The notes beneath the pieces were generated by a model. The model was not told the DNA's origin. It did no database searches and saw nothing but the letters and a program-made list of their open reading frames with translations. From Poecilobothrus nobilitatus (Eukaryota > Arthropoda > Insecta > Diptera > Dolichopodidae), in contig OX352774.1 in assembly GCA_947095535.1 (NCBI GenBank), positions 33,930,496 to 33,994,495 of the forward strand: 64,000 nt of DNA, given 5' to 3'. This document shows positions 9,273 to 23,400 of this stretch, piece by piece (the first letter of the stretch is position 1; each line of letters starts with the position of its first letter). The translations under genes were made by a program, and so were the position numbers.

Positions 9273-10303
9273 ATACCCGTATGAACGTAATATATCCTGT
9301 TTCTATTAAACTTGATCATCTTTTAAAAACATTCAGAGTTTTAGTACCGAACTACAGAGATATATTTATGTAAATTGTGGAGTTGTATGATAGCTACCCG
9401 AATCTATTGCGCCTAGCTTCATTAAGTTCCAAGAAATGCAAAAAGCCTGAACCGGCTGCTTTAGACCATTCAAATTTTACAAAAGTTTTTGGCATGCAAC
9501 TCGACACTTTTTCACTAAATTTCAGATAGCTAGCTTCAATAGACACTGAGTTATTTTCATTTAAAAAGAGAAGTTGTATGGCAACTACCCGAACCCGTCA
9601 CACCACCACAATCAAATTTTGCAGAAGTTGTTGCCATAAAACTTGATCATCATTCGCAAAATTTCAGATACCTAGATTGAACAGACACTGGGTTATTTCT
9701 ATTTAAAGAAAGAAGTTGTATGGCAGCTACTCGAACCCGGGGACAGAAAATGCTGGAGTTAAATAGCAAAACTAACAATTTTACAAAAGTGACGTAAAAA
9801 AAATTTCAGCCTCCTAGCTCCTTTATTTTTTGAGTTATCGTGCGGACGGACACTGAGTTCTTTTCATTTAAAAAGAGATTTTGTATGGCAGCTACCCGAA
9901 CCCGTCGCACCAGCACAACCAAATTTTGTAGAAGTTGTTGCCATAAAACTTGATCATCATTTGCAAAATTTCAGACGCCTAGCTTGAATACATACTGAGT
10001 TATTTCTATATAAAGATAGAAGTTGTATGGCAGCTACTCGAACCCGCCGACCGAAAATGTTGGATTTAAATAGCAAAACTAACAATTTTGCAAATGTGAC
10101 GTAAAAAAAATTTCAGCCCCCTAGCTCCTTTATTTTTTGAGTTATCGTGCGGACGGACGGACGGACGTACATGGCTTAATCGACTCAGAATTCGATTCTG
10201 AGCCGATCCATACCTTTGACACTATATCTAGCTCGACTCCTTTAAGGTGTCACAAACGTAATGGCAAATTTATTATACCCTTGAACATAGTTCATACGGG
10301 TAT
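9273..10303 (-). repeat. 'TATACCC/GTCCG' dispersed element B with 307-bp tandem repeats
   Basis: The outer ends are inverted copies: ATACCCGTATGAAC at 9273-9286 and GTTCATACGGGTAT near 10290-10303. The right end also forms a hairpin (TATACCCTTGAAC against GTTCATACGGGTATA, 10274-10304). Read on the minus strand, the head (hairpin, ACGTTTGTGACACC, GAGCTAGATATA, GGTATGGATCGG, GTCCGTCCGTCCGTCCG, ACGATAACTCAAAAA) matches elements A and C. The body has a 307-bp tandem unit, for example 'TGGCAGCTACTCGAACCC' at 9721 and 10028, and 'TGAGTTATCG' at 9831 and 10138. No protein is encoded. Confidence 0.8.
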
Positions 10304-13300
10304 AAAAATACATACATATGTATACGTATAGGTATATAATAGATACAATAAAAAAAAAACAAGACAAAAGAAAAAAGAAAAACGACAAAATATGATAAAA
10401 TAAACATCAATCGCAAAATATTCATCGAAATGAATTTGAAGGTCGCTTGATATTAAAAAAAAAAAAAAAAGAAAAAAAAAACCCATTCGCGAATATATAG
10501 CGCAATGTTTTACAAATAACCGTATAGCGTGTCAATTTTAATAACAGTTTCTTTATTAATATTTTTTTTTTATATTTTGTACATTTTTTTTTTCTTTTGA
10601 AGCTAGCGAATAAAAAAAAAAAAACAATAATAATTTCAAAAGAAAAAATCAAATAAAAATTGAATTGATCGAATCACAAATAAAAATATTAATTAAAAGA
10701 AAATATAAATATGTATTATATAAAATTGATTTGAAGCTCTTTAATTTTTGTTTTTATTTATTTTTTTCTTTTAATTTAGCAATAAATTGATAACTGTAGA
10801 ATTTTAATAATATGTAATGGTTTTATTATTTATTTTTTCCTGAATACTACAATTTTTAATGAACCATAAACACAAAAAAACTCTTTCATTTTTAAAATAA
10901 TTATTGATGGTTGCGAATGCGATAAAAATATCTTTTTAATATTATGTATTTTTATTTTTAACTAATGATTTATGATCACTGATTCACTGATGATCACTGT
11001 TCTTAGATCATCAAAAATTTTTTAAATCTTGTTGTTTATTTGCAGTCTGTAGCAATATAGCATATATGCATGTGTATATAAATATGTACATACATATATG
11101 TATGTACTTATAAATTGTCAAGAATTAATAATTGGAGAGTTCCTATGCTTCCTAGACAACAATTCAATTGACTTGAGAGCCTTATCTTTTATCTTTTGTT
11201 GAAATTTAGAAAACAAATTTAGTTAGGTGCAATATACAAGTGGATGCTGTAGTATTTTATTTTTATATTTATCATAAAATTGTTAGTATATCTTAATTTA
11301 GTATAGTCTAATTGGTTCATCAAATCTTGCAACATGGATATATAAACTCCTTCCTTTTCTTACTGCAAACGCTTGTCCGAACGTCGCAGTTTTTTTTTAT
11401 GACTAAAGCATAAAGCCCAATGAATGCGACACGACATTGTGCTCGACCAAAATATATTTTGAATTAATGTTTTTAAATGTCATGTCATCGTAACAAATAA
11501 AATAGTACTAACGACATAACAAAGATGGCAATAAATGTTTAATCAAAGTTGAAAATTTTTTGTTTGTTGATATCGCGCTAGAGTTTGACAGTTCTTTTTG
11601 ACAGTAAATAAAGGTTGAAAGTAATTTTTAATTATTTTGAAATTTTAAAAGTTCTTTTTGATTTCAACCAGTGATTCAACTACATATATAATTTTACATA
11701 ATAACTGTCAAATATCAACTGAAAACGTCGTATTCATTGTATTTAACTCTGCACCATACTATGCTGACAATCAAAAACGACAATTACGAGTCTATACTTC
11801 AGGCGAGTCTATACTATACGAGTTTAACTCATTATACTTCAGGCTTTAATAATTCAGTTAACATCCTCAACAAATGAGTTAAATGTACTCTGGATAGTAC
11901 TTTAGCATCATTAATATAATATTTACTGTTACGTTTTATGTTTTGTTTTGTCGTTTAAGAAGAAGCACATGGACTACAAATGAATCTTCATTTTTCTTTT
12001 GTACATTTCCTATATTTCCCATATTCATTCTCCAACTTAAGAAGTTTCATTTCCCCTTTAACTTTCCAGTTGATGTTTTTAGTTATTGAGCCAGTGAACG
12101 ATGCTGGTACTGGTGATATCTATATGAGACGCCAGTAATTAGCGATATCTATGCCGTTCTAGCGTCGAGTAATCAAAATTGCTTAGTGAAATTAATTATT
12201 CCAGAAACTATAGAGGTTATAGTCAAATATGAATAATAAATGACTTAGTGGATACAATATGCGAGTGGGAAGGAGTGTGAAGGAAAAAACTACCGTTTTG
12301 CTCGATATCAAAAAGTTTGGATTTAGATACTTAGTATGCGACAGATAAAGGGAAAATCTTTAAAAACCTCTCCACCCAATTTTTATAAATAACAAACAAA
12401 AAAAAAAAAATTTCGAAAAATCTAAAATATTATTTCTAAATTTTAAAGATTTTTAGAAAGTTATTGTTATTTTTCATGCTATTATCTATATTTAACCAAA
12501 ACTGAAAATCGTGATCAATTATGCTAAATTAAAATCATGATTTGTGTAACTCTCACTTCGTAATAGATGAAATACAATAATTTTGTTTTGAGGAAATTGT
12601 AATATAAGTGCTACTGTCTTCAATTTATAATTTTAAACATAATTCAAAGAAAATTAAGATACTATGCAATGCATTTTGCAAAATTATATGTTGAATGGAT
12701 CTGCATAAATAAATTAAAAATGAAAGTGATGGATTAAATATAGAAAGATATTTTCATAAACGCCAAGATATGTATGTTCAATCTTTCATTTTTTTGAAAA
12801 ATTTTTTTATTAAATTCATTAAAAATTCATTTCAAGAAATAAATTTTAAAGTTTTATTTCAAGTTATAAGATTTTTTTTTATATGTATGGACATGAATGA
12901 TTCAAATTACAAAATAAATTCTCCTTAAAAACTGAAGATCTCATGACATTTTTTACCTAAATTAACAAAACACTAATCTGTTTTTTAATTGCGAAAAAAC
13001 AAAATAAAAAAGTAAAATTCTAATTTTCTAATTAAATCTATTTGCATAATCATCACAATTGTATCTTATCTGTATACATATAGAAAAATTCTTGTATGAA
13101 TAATTTTGGTTTTTATTTTCTAAAGGTGTAAAAACTCACCTTTTTTTTTTTACTAAGAATCTTTTATGATGAGTTTTTTTTTTTTTTAATTTTAAAACCT
13201 ATCGCATCATTAAAAATAATATTTAATGACGTTTTATTTTACAGAAATTTGAGTTAATCCAATAATTTTTTTAAATTTTTCTAAGATTTTTTTTTGAAAG

Positions 13301-14059
13301 ACTTAAAAGATAAAGATAAAAATTCTTCAGATATTCAAATTTTAGCTGAAAGAAAAAAAAAAAGTGTAATTAAGAGGATTTTGATGGTTAAATGAGTGCT
13401 TTTATAACCAAACAAAAAAAAAATAAAAATGTATCTTTGCAGGAGGAAGAGGAGAAAATCTGGTTTAATGGTCCTGAAAATAAATACATATTTATAATAA
13501 AGTTAAGAAAGAAAACTTTTTTGAAAAAGTTAAGGTTAAAACGTGCATGGTTTATTAAACGTATAATACATTTGTTAATGGTAGACAGCGATGGTAGACA
13601 GACACAAGTTTACAAAAAAAAAAAAAAAATAACCCAAGCCCTTTCTTAGGTAGAACAATGGTATAAATGTATCTGTAAATATTTATTTATTTTTTTTCTC
13701 TTGATTTATTTCAAAATAATTATTATTATTTACATTATTTTTATCTCTTCAAATTATGTAAAAGTTACAAAATGTTAAGGTTTGGTATTTAATTATTGTT
13801 AGATACTTCAATATAAACAAGATAAATGATTTATAACCTTTAATTGGATTTATATAAATATTTTTCTTTTTTTTCGTTTTATAATGAAAGCAATATAACC
13901 CACGTTTAAATATTGATTTAAATTATGACAACGACCTGATGCCATTTTTTATAAATAACAGTAATAATACACGTGTCAAAAAGTCAAAAAAAATGATCTC
14001 TATAAAAATTAATTTGGAAGGTGTGAGACTCTAAATTTATTTTAATGTTATTTTAATAG
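10304..14059. other. AT-rich DNA, no gene recognised
   Basis: This stretch has poly-A/T runs and TATG microsatellites (10305-10335, 11065-11107). Around 11580-11605 there are several TTGACAG motifs. The segment 12060-12200 is somewhat less AT-rich, contains GATATCTAT twice and reads briefly open (VNDAGTGDIYMRRQ) before a stop, so it may be a decayed element. A plus-strand frame of 85 codons at 13392-13649 is lysine-rich low complexity and unconvincing. Confidence 0.6.
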
Positions 14060-14064
14060 GTATA

Positions 14065-14102
<38 letters not shown>

Positions 14103-14112
14103 TATATCTATA
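14060..14112. repeat. (TA)n microsatellite
   Basis: An almost pure alternation of T and A, interrupted by TG and CA, spans about 50 bp. It can fold on itself and is prone to length change. Confidence 0.95.
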
Positions 14113-17100
14113 AATATATTTATTTTATCTATAAATATACTTTCACACTAAAATCACATTAAAAGCATTTTCGTATTTAAAGATACAATATTGATTTCTC
14201 TCAGTTCTTACTAATTTATTTAAAAGAAAAAAAAAAAAAAATAAATATCTGAAGCTTCAAATATTTTTTAAAAACTTTCAGCGAAAATTTCTCTTTTTTT
14301 TTTTTTTTTAAATTAATTGATTAGGGTTAGACATTTGTTGTTAGATGTCTTTTAAATCTTTAAAAATTTTTTATTTTCTTTTCTTATAAAATCGTCGTTT
14401 AATTTTGACAAATGCATATTGTTTGATTATGCGCCGCCGTTTTCTTTCAAATAAATTTAAATATTTATTTTTTAGGGTTATTTCATTTCTACTAAAGGAA
14501 TAATTTTATTTTTCTTATTGTATAGTTTTTTTCGGGGAAAACTCTGCTTCAAATATTGAACCATTTTGAACAATTTTTCTTCATGTTTTATCAATTTTTG
14601 CTTCCTTAAGATCTCAGAGTCTTGCCTTATGTATTATGTACATATATTAGAACTTGACGAATGATCAATATATCTGTGACTTTTCTTTCTTAATAAATTT
14701 AGTATTATAATAATAGTTTTTGGTACTACTGGTTAAACATAATAGGTCTACATTTAAACCGAAATATATTATCCTTCTTTTCCAAGCTAGAGTAAGATAA
14801 GGGGAGCTTCAGGCCATAGTCGAAAGTGACTAGAAATTATAGCAATAAAAAGTATAGTTTATCAGTATAAGATCTTACAAGCTTACTATTAAAAGCGAAA
14901 ATCAATTTAAAATTTGAATAAAGATAAAGGTATAAATAAAGTCAGCTCTTCTCAATTATGGAAATTATTTAATGAATCTTTAATCTTTAGTTAAACTATT
15001 TAGATAAAATTATATCAAAGATAAAGGCTTTTCAAAACACTTCCAGTTACTGATATTTTGTAATTGCCAAAGTTACTGTGTAGGAGTTATGTAATTCTTT
15101 ATATCATGGTGGAAGTCGTGGATTTTTATAAATCAAAGGAATCATATAAAACTAAAATTTTACCTAAACTATGCTACCATTAGGTCATCGATATGTCATT
15201 AGAGCATTTACTCTATTTTATACAGTTATTTTGTTCGTATAGGAACCAGAGTCAAAGGGAGGCTGTACAGGTTAACCTTCTATACCTTAAAGACCCCCCA
15301 GATCGCACTGGCTTCATTAACTTCTCACATGTAAATTCAGTGCGTTTGTAATGCATACAGTGCGAATATGTAATATCGTACTACCGGAAAAATTCCCTAA
15401 AGTTGGCAACCATAACCTATATAATATTGTTAAATTCAGGAAGAACATCAACATTTTGTTCTAAACATACCTGAGAATATCTTGTTCTAAACATACCTGC
15501 GAACATCCATTAGCTTTCCATATTCCTCAATTTCTTTATTCCTATTTTACCCAATCCCCAATTGAAACAGTACATTGTTCCATACTTTCTACCCTAATGT
15601 TTGGCTTACAAGTGAGTTAGAATTTACTTGGCTGGGTTCAACTTCAACACTATACCAAAGAGATTTTGCGCTTTAATTTTATTGGTATTTTCAAAATACC
15701 CAACTACTCTCGCAAAAAAAAAATATTTAGGAGCACCAAATATTAGAGCTATGAGAACTCTTAAAAATTATTAAACTCTTATCGGAGGAAAAATGATCTC
15801 TATACGCTTATTATATACTTAGATTGTATTATTTGTATTCTTCTGAAAATTAAACTAAACGCTTAAAAGAAACAAAACCAAATTATATTTGACTTACACG
15901 AATTCGTTTCGTATCTTACATAAACCAACAAAAAAAAAAAAGAAGATATCAATAAAATAAAAAATAAATTAAATTCAACTTATCAGATCTTCGCATATAC
16001 TATAGTTAAAGAAACTGTCAAAGATACTTCAATACAATTTAAAAAAAAAAAAAAGTACCAAAAACTACTTAAATCTATAAAACGTCTTGCTTTAATTTAA
16101 AGATAAAAAAAAAAAAAAACCTCAAGGTAAAGAAAACAAAATAGTGAAAGAACTTTTCTTTACTTCCGTCTTTTAAAAGTTTAAAATTGAAATAAAGTTA
16201 TCTTTCGTGTGTAAGAACTCATTTTGTTGTTTTGCATTTACCTTTTCCTTTTTTCTTCATCTGCCTCTTGACAATTTGCTTCTGTACTTCTTTTAGTATT
16301 CATAGTACTCTAGAGAATTGAAATAAAATTTTCTTTTTTTTTTTTTTGCTGTTATTCACTGCGAATTGAAAATTTATTTTTTGTAATTTTTTTTTTTTTT
16401 TGTCAACTGTTTATGTTAACTACGTGTGTTCAATGTATTGTACACCATATTATATTCGGCGTATTATTCAATTTAAAATTGTCATTAGAATGTAATCAAT
16501 TGCGAATTTTTTGAAAAAAAAATAATAAACAAAAAAACTTTAAGTCTAAAGTTTGTATTTTGTTTAGATTTAAATGATTTTAGCATGATTGTGTTAAAAA
16601 ATATTCGGAATATTTTTGTTAAATAACTATTCGAAATTTTTAACATTTAACTGATACTTCTTATAAAAGTTACATTTTTCAAAAACACTGTTTCTATATA
16701 GATTTACAGATTCTAACGCACTTGAATGTAGAATGTACTTACAAAAATTTTAAAAGTTCAAACACTTAATATGGAAATTATTTCAGAAAAACTATAATGG
16801 AAACACTTGACGTTAATTTTCGGTTGACGTCCGCGTTGACGATTTATAAAGATAACATCAAATCATTTAATCTTTAATTACATACTCAATTAATGAAATT
16901 AGACATTATTTGAAATGCTAAATATAATCTAGACATTAAATATATAGCTTGAAATACATTTAATAAATATGTCAAAAATTTTGCAGTGTTTTTTCCTACA
17001 ACACTCTTCAAGAGGAAGGAATATATGTTTGATGAATTTTCTAATCAACTTCTAGTTTAATTATCTGTGATGTATAAAAAAAACTAATAAAAAGAAATTT

Positions 17101-20100
17101 TTTTAAAATTTAAATTAATGTAACTTAAAAATGGCAACTTCTACTAGAAATAATTATTTTGGATCTAATCATTCTTTGAAATGGATTAATATGTTCACCT
17201 TTAGAAATGGATTTACCTCTGCTAAGGTACCTCTGACTTCTAGACAAATAGAATAAAAAAAAAAAAAAAAAAAGATATATATTTTTTTTATTATATTAAA
17301 AATGAGGTGAGAAAAAAAATGAATTTGAATTTAAATGAAAATAAACAAAAAAAAAAAAAAAAAACTATACAGAAAAATAATGTAATTGAATTTTCCATAA
17401 GCATAAGCATGGACATAAACCACTATTATCATTGTCGCGAATTGCGATGCTGATGCTCATGCTGCTGCTTATATTAGTTTTTTTTTTTTTTTTTTCAATT
17501 TCATTCAATTGCTGGTCTGGTAATGCTCTTTTCTACTTGAATTACACAGATATAAAAAAAAAAAATACCAGACATCATAGGTATTTTAAAATAGGTATAA
17601 TATTATGTTCATCTACCCAGAAGAGTGATTCTTTTTTATTATTGCTGGTTGGTTGGTGGTTGTGAATCGCGACTAATCGTTAATAATGTTAAAAATAAAT
17701 AAAGAATAAAAAAAGGAAAAATTGAAAATAACCAACAAATTAGTAAAACAAAATACGTGACAATTAAATTAGTTTTCTATGTGAATTTGTATTTCAGTGG
17801 TTTTAGAAGTAACAATTTTTTTTTGTATTCAAATTTTTTTTAGAATTAAAATTAAATGACTTTTTTTCTATACTTTAGTTATTTTAATTATTTTAATAAA
17901 ATGTTATTATATGTTATATTGAGGTTAAAATATTTTTTGATTTTATGATTTAAAATACATTTTATTTTATTTTAATTTAAATTAAATTTTAATGGAAATT
18001 GATTTATAATAGGACTTATGATTTAAATTATTTGTAATGAATTACATTTTATATGATGGAAGTTTTATGTAATTATTTTTTGATTATTCAATAAATTGTT
18101 TCCAAATGATGAAAAATTTAATATAAATTTGAATACCAATTATTAATTAATAATTAATGTAATAAACACAATTTCAATCATCGACGAAAACTTCGCGACT
18201 TAAAGATTACAACAAAATATGCATTTCGATATATTATGTATAAATTTATGCATTGTTATATGTATATGCAATAATTGTGACATCGACGTTCAACGAAAAA
18301 TTCGTTGTCGCAACAATTATGTTTCATTTGACGCAAAATAAGTTGGACGAAGAGACTTTCGGTGATGGTTGATAGTCGGAATTGTGTTTATTACTTTCTA
18401 TAATAATATGTATACATATTGTTATATGAATGGATCAGTTATTATTTATTAAAGAATATTCCGTCTTACACTTGTTAGAGTTATCATTATATAACTGATA
18501 ATGATTATCCTATATACTTATAGAGTTTGGTTGCCTATTATTTAATAATAGCTTCCAATAGAAGAAAACTTATTAACGAAGTGCAAATGGTTTATTTCTA
18601 ATTATGTATGTTTCACTGCTAAACAGATCAAGCCTATATTCAAAATTGACCTACATATAATAGATTTAAAAAAAAGTTTTGTACTTATCACTCTATACAC
18701 ACTACTTAATTGATGTATTCGTGGTTCCTATAACAGGGCATTAGCTTTATTATAAATTATTTTAATAGGCTAAATTTTTAGTTCAATCATGCTAATTATT
18801 TTTGCATTTAGAAAAATAAAAATACATAAGGTTTCTTACTGAGCCGTGTACTATTTAAACTGTCAAACGATCACTCGATAATGTTCTTGAAAATAATCTT
18901 ATAGTGACCTAACAATATATTGATTTAAATAATTTACATTACTTTCTATAAACTTCAAAATAGATCTAATGGAAATAAATCCACTCGATGGTGTTACCAA
19001 TTAACCAAACCTAATACTGAATCATCAGAGACAGTGACATTAGCCCTAACCTAAAAACACTAAGGAGAAAGAAAATATTTTAACGCAGTTATATTAAAAA
19101 AAAAAACTTGTAATATAAGTACAAATATCGTTAACTAACGCTTGTATTCCTTATTATTAAATGTAATCTATAATAAATTAAAATGATTTGGTTCGCTTTG
19201 TGGTAAAACAACTTAGGTTCATTTACTTATAATAAATTTTCGATTTATACATGTAATAAATAATACGTATATGTATGTATGTATATTTAACAAAATATTT
19301 AACTTTTAAATAATTCATTGATATCTAAGAATGGAAAAACTATTTAAAAATTTCAAATGTACTCTTCTAGCGTCACGTCACAAAAAAAAAGTGGCAAGCA
19401 ACTTATTTTGTAAATGAAAACAAAACTTTGTTTTTATACATATATTGTACACTTTGTACTTTTAATAGCCCTGTAATTAAAAAGCAACTAATTTATTAAA
19501 ATGCCAGAAAAAAAAAATAAATAAAATTTATGTTTCCTTTCTCTTCCTTTTCAAATTCATCTTAAAAAAAATTGTTTTTTCTTTTTTTGTAGTGTTTTTT
19601 CCATACAAAGAAACAACAATAAACTGCAACAAAATATAAATGGATGAAAAAGATACAATAATTTATTAAAAAAAAAAAAAAAAATAAAAATTAAGTTAAA
19701 ATAGTATTTCATACAAATCTCAAAGATACAAAAATACAGAATTATAAATTTAAAGTATGAAGATTTTGGCGCCATGACATTAAAAAAAAAGACTGTTATA
19801 ATAACAGTAATTTTTACTCTTTGTAATTTTTAAGATAATTATTACAGTACGTAATTAACAATGTTATAATATATAAGTATGTATGTATGTAATAAAAATA
19901 ATTAAAATATATAACAATAATTATTATTAATAGTGGTAACCGTTTTTTTTTTTTTTGAAGTTTTTATCTATATTCTTGAATCTAGACAAGTACATATGGG
20001 TCTTTGTTTAAGATTTTTAATTTTAGTTTCAAAACTTGGATTTTATGTAAAATTACAAACTGAGAGGAATCACGAAAAAAAATACATACATGCTAAAATA

Positions 20101-20400
20101 CCAATTTTTAGAATTTTACAAAAATCTTAATTGCAACTTAGAAAAGAAACTGGAACACAGAAAACCCATAACACATTGTATGTCATCCAATTTCTATATA
20201 CTATAGGCTAAAATAACTAATGTTTAAATGTGTCATACATATATCAAATGATATATTGAAATTTTATTTTACAACTTCAACAATAAAAGCATTTAAAGTT
20301 AATTATTTTTTTTTTTAAATATTAACCAAAAAATTTCTACTCAATTGCAGTTTGGACTAAATGAGTTGAGGAAAATTGCAGTAAAAAAGAAATCAATATA
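14113..20400. other. AT-rich DNA, no gene recognised
   Basis: The stretch holds homopolymer tracts, short direct duplications (TTGTTCTAAACATACCTG at about 15457 and 15482) and a cluster of TTGACG motifs at 16807-16842. A GC-richer patch sits at 17430-17470 (CTGATGCTCATGCTGCTGCT). Another at 18180-18370 carries GTTCAACGAAAAATTCGTTG and many CG dinucleotides. None forms a supported exon. Possible regulatory DNA is inference only. Confidence 0.55.
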
Positions 20401-23400
20401 CAAACATTAAACTTATTTTTATTCCATAGCAGAATTTTCCTTAGCCCAAACAGTACAATACAGAACTAAAGGTCGCCTAACCAATTGTTGGGTTAAAAAT
20501 GGAGGTGATGTTTAGTGAGCTAAAGTCTTATAAGTTGATAGAGGAATTGTGCTCGTAACTCGCAGTTTTTCGTAACTTTAACGTATTTTGATGATTCCCA
20601 ACTACCCTACCCCAGTACAATCAAGCAGAATATTGGGAACTATAGAAATTAATCTGTAAAGGTTCGATTTTGATTTATTTTATACAACAAGTTCCAGGAT
20701 TGAAATATCACTCAGAGCACATACTCAAAAATTGCGGAACTTTACTCCAAGCAAAATAAATGTTTACCTGTGTAGTATTTTAGAGAACTGCAAACAATAA
20801 ACTCTTTACAGATCTTCTTAGAGGCAATAGTTCTGACAGAAACAAGTATTATAAGTATAGAGGCAAAATCCGGTATGAAGCAGTAATAGTGGGAGTACAA
20901 ATAAATCTAAATCAAAATGTTTCTTACACATCTTTTAAAATAATCTAATCAAATCCAGTTAATTAGTTTAAAGTTACCTATAGAAGAAGAGCCACTGTCT
21001 TTTGAAGGCATCAAAAATATTAATACAAATATGCAATTGATTCAATACTAATATAAGTAACACTACCATACATATAAAATCTTTAAAAGGGCTTCGGTTA
21101 ATATTTAATTCAAATAAGCTACAAACAACTATAAAAAAAATGCCTCATAACTTATAAATTTCAATTCAAGGGAAAATGTCCAATTAATGCGGTATGTTTT
21201 GAAACTGTTTATTGATATACAAATGGTTTATTCTAGGCTACAATATAAAATCACCGGAGGTCGGTTTTTATTTTCATAATATCGGGCATTCCGTTTGTGA
21301 ACTTAAATAAATGTTGTTCGTTATCCATATGAAATTCTATTTGAATTCTCTTAGATTGACGGAGATACCTACTTATTTTACGTATAATATTAGGAAAATA
21401 CTAGGTTGAATAAAATTAAAATAATTAAGTTGTTTCGGAAAATAACAAAAAAAAATTAAAAAAAAAAAATTTTCAAAGATAAGTAAAAGATGAAAAAAAG
21501 TAATTGAAGTACTACTTTCCTTTTTTAAAAGAAAAAAAAACCCAAAAAAAAAAAAGAAAAAATTATAACAATAATAATAATATTTCAAAAAGTAAAGATA
21601 TGAAAAAGAAAATCTTTTTTTTTTCTTCTTCTTTCTTAAATACATTAAAACTTTAACACTTTATTTCACCTTATCATAAAAAAAGAAAGAATGAATATCT
21701 TAAGATACTTTTTTTTTTCTTTCTTCTTTATGATGCCATATACCACATCTACATTTAAATTTTCATATTTTCGCTCTAAAAAATAACAGTAAATAAATGC
21801 GAATATATATATTTTTTTTTGTTTTTCTTTCTTATTTTTTTTTTTGCTCAGATAAATTCATTTTAAGATAAGAAAAAAAAAAAGTATTCTTTTATTTTTC
21901 TTTATTTTTTTATTTTTTTATTTGCATTATATGGATGGAGTCATGCAAAGTATCTAAAAACAACAAACAAAAAACAGTTAAAGATATTTTAAAGATACAA
22001 TAAACTCGTTTCTCTGTTTTTGAGGTTCAATGAAAGTTTTAAAAAGGTAAGATACCTACCAGCTATACATATATATAAAATATATGTATATACATTATAT
22101 TATAATAAAGGTAACATAAATGTTAAACCATCTTTATTGTATGAAGTCACTTTAATGTACTCACTAGTGTTTTGTTTGTAATCCACGAGAGTACACCACC
22201 AGTATACATCAAACCATACACCACATATCATTATCATCATCCATATTATATAGTCATACATATAATATAGTCTTATGGGCACTTGAATTTTATGAACTTG
22301 GGTTTGTTATTTTTTTTTTTTTTGTTTTTCTGTTTTTGTTTATAATTTAAATAAATACAGAATTTGTTATTGGATACAAGGTTTTGTAGGGTATATCTAT
22401 GTATATATTGTAACGAAAAATACAGGTACAAATATAGGTGGTTCAGGGGGAAAAAGAAAAAAAACAAAAAGTAAGTACATATACGTATATGTAATGTAAA
22501 TATTTCAGTTTAGGAAAATAAATTTTAAAGTGTGACGAATAGAATTAGTTCTATATGATAAAGACATAAAAAAATGTTTTGCAATTTAAAGTATTGTTTG
22601 AATTTTTTTTTATGCACAATAAAAAAAAAAAAAACAATAGTAACTATGGTATACTCTGTTTATTTTATGACATTTCTTTTGTTATTATTTAAAGTCAGAA
22701 TCTTCAGAATTACTCTGGATATTTTTGAACAATATTTCAAAAAAAAAGAAATATATATATATATATATTAGATATATTAAATTGCATTTTTATTTGTTTG
22801 GTTATATTATAAATGAACTTGTAATAAAAATAAAAATCAAATTTATCTTAAGTTTTATTATTTTTACTTGAAAAAAAAAAAAAAAATCTGTAGCTGTATT
22901 ATAACTTGAAAAGCCATAATAAATCTTCTTCAAAGTGTAAATGTTGATGACACTAATATCTTTATGTCAACTGAACTGACTGAAATGTCAACTGACTCTC
23001 TTAAAAAATACATAGTGTTTCTCTTAATATTTATTCTAATATAATAATGGGCCACTATTCACTAATAGATTTGTTTAGCGTTAATAGTTAGTTATCCGTT
23101 ATCTATAATATTATATTTCTGTTAAAAAAATGTACAGTTATTCAGATCGAATCTTGAAATGAACAAAAGTTTTATTCTAGTAATGGAATAACCTATCAGA
23201 ACTTCAGAAGGTTTATTTTAAAATGCTAATGTAGGCTACAGACTTTTTCTACAAATATTTACAATGATGAAATATAATCACACCCTGTCCCAGCGCTTCA
23301 ACTCTTCTATTATATACGTGTATAATTATTAAAATAAATATAGCGTGAGCCTTTTAAATAAAACTTGAGTACTGTTTTCATTTACTTTTTATTTATTTTT

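Noticed and set aside
16225..16300. Minus-strand MNTKRSTEANCQEADEEKRK followed by a GTAAAT donor
   Set aside because: Phase 2 does not fit the SH3 exon, and the peptide has no recognisable similarity.
20440..20900. Possible exon cluster in a less AT-rich patch
   Set aside because: Neither strand gives a frame with recognisable domain or consistent splice sites; the 20-nt segment between an AG and a GT near 20775 is too short to support.
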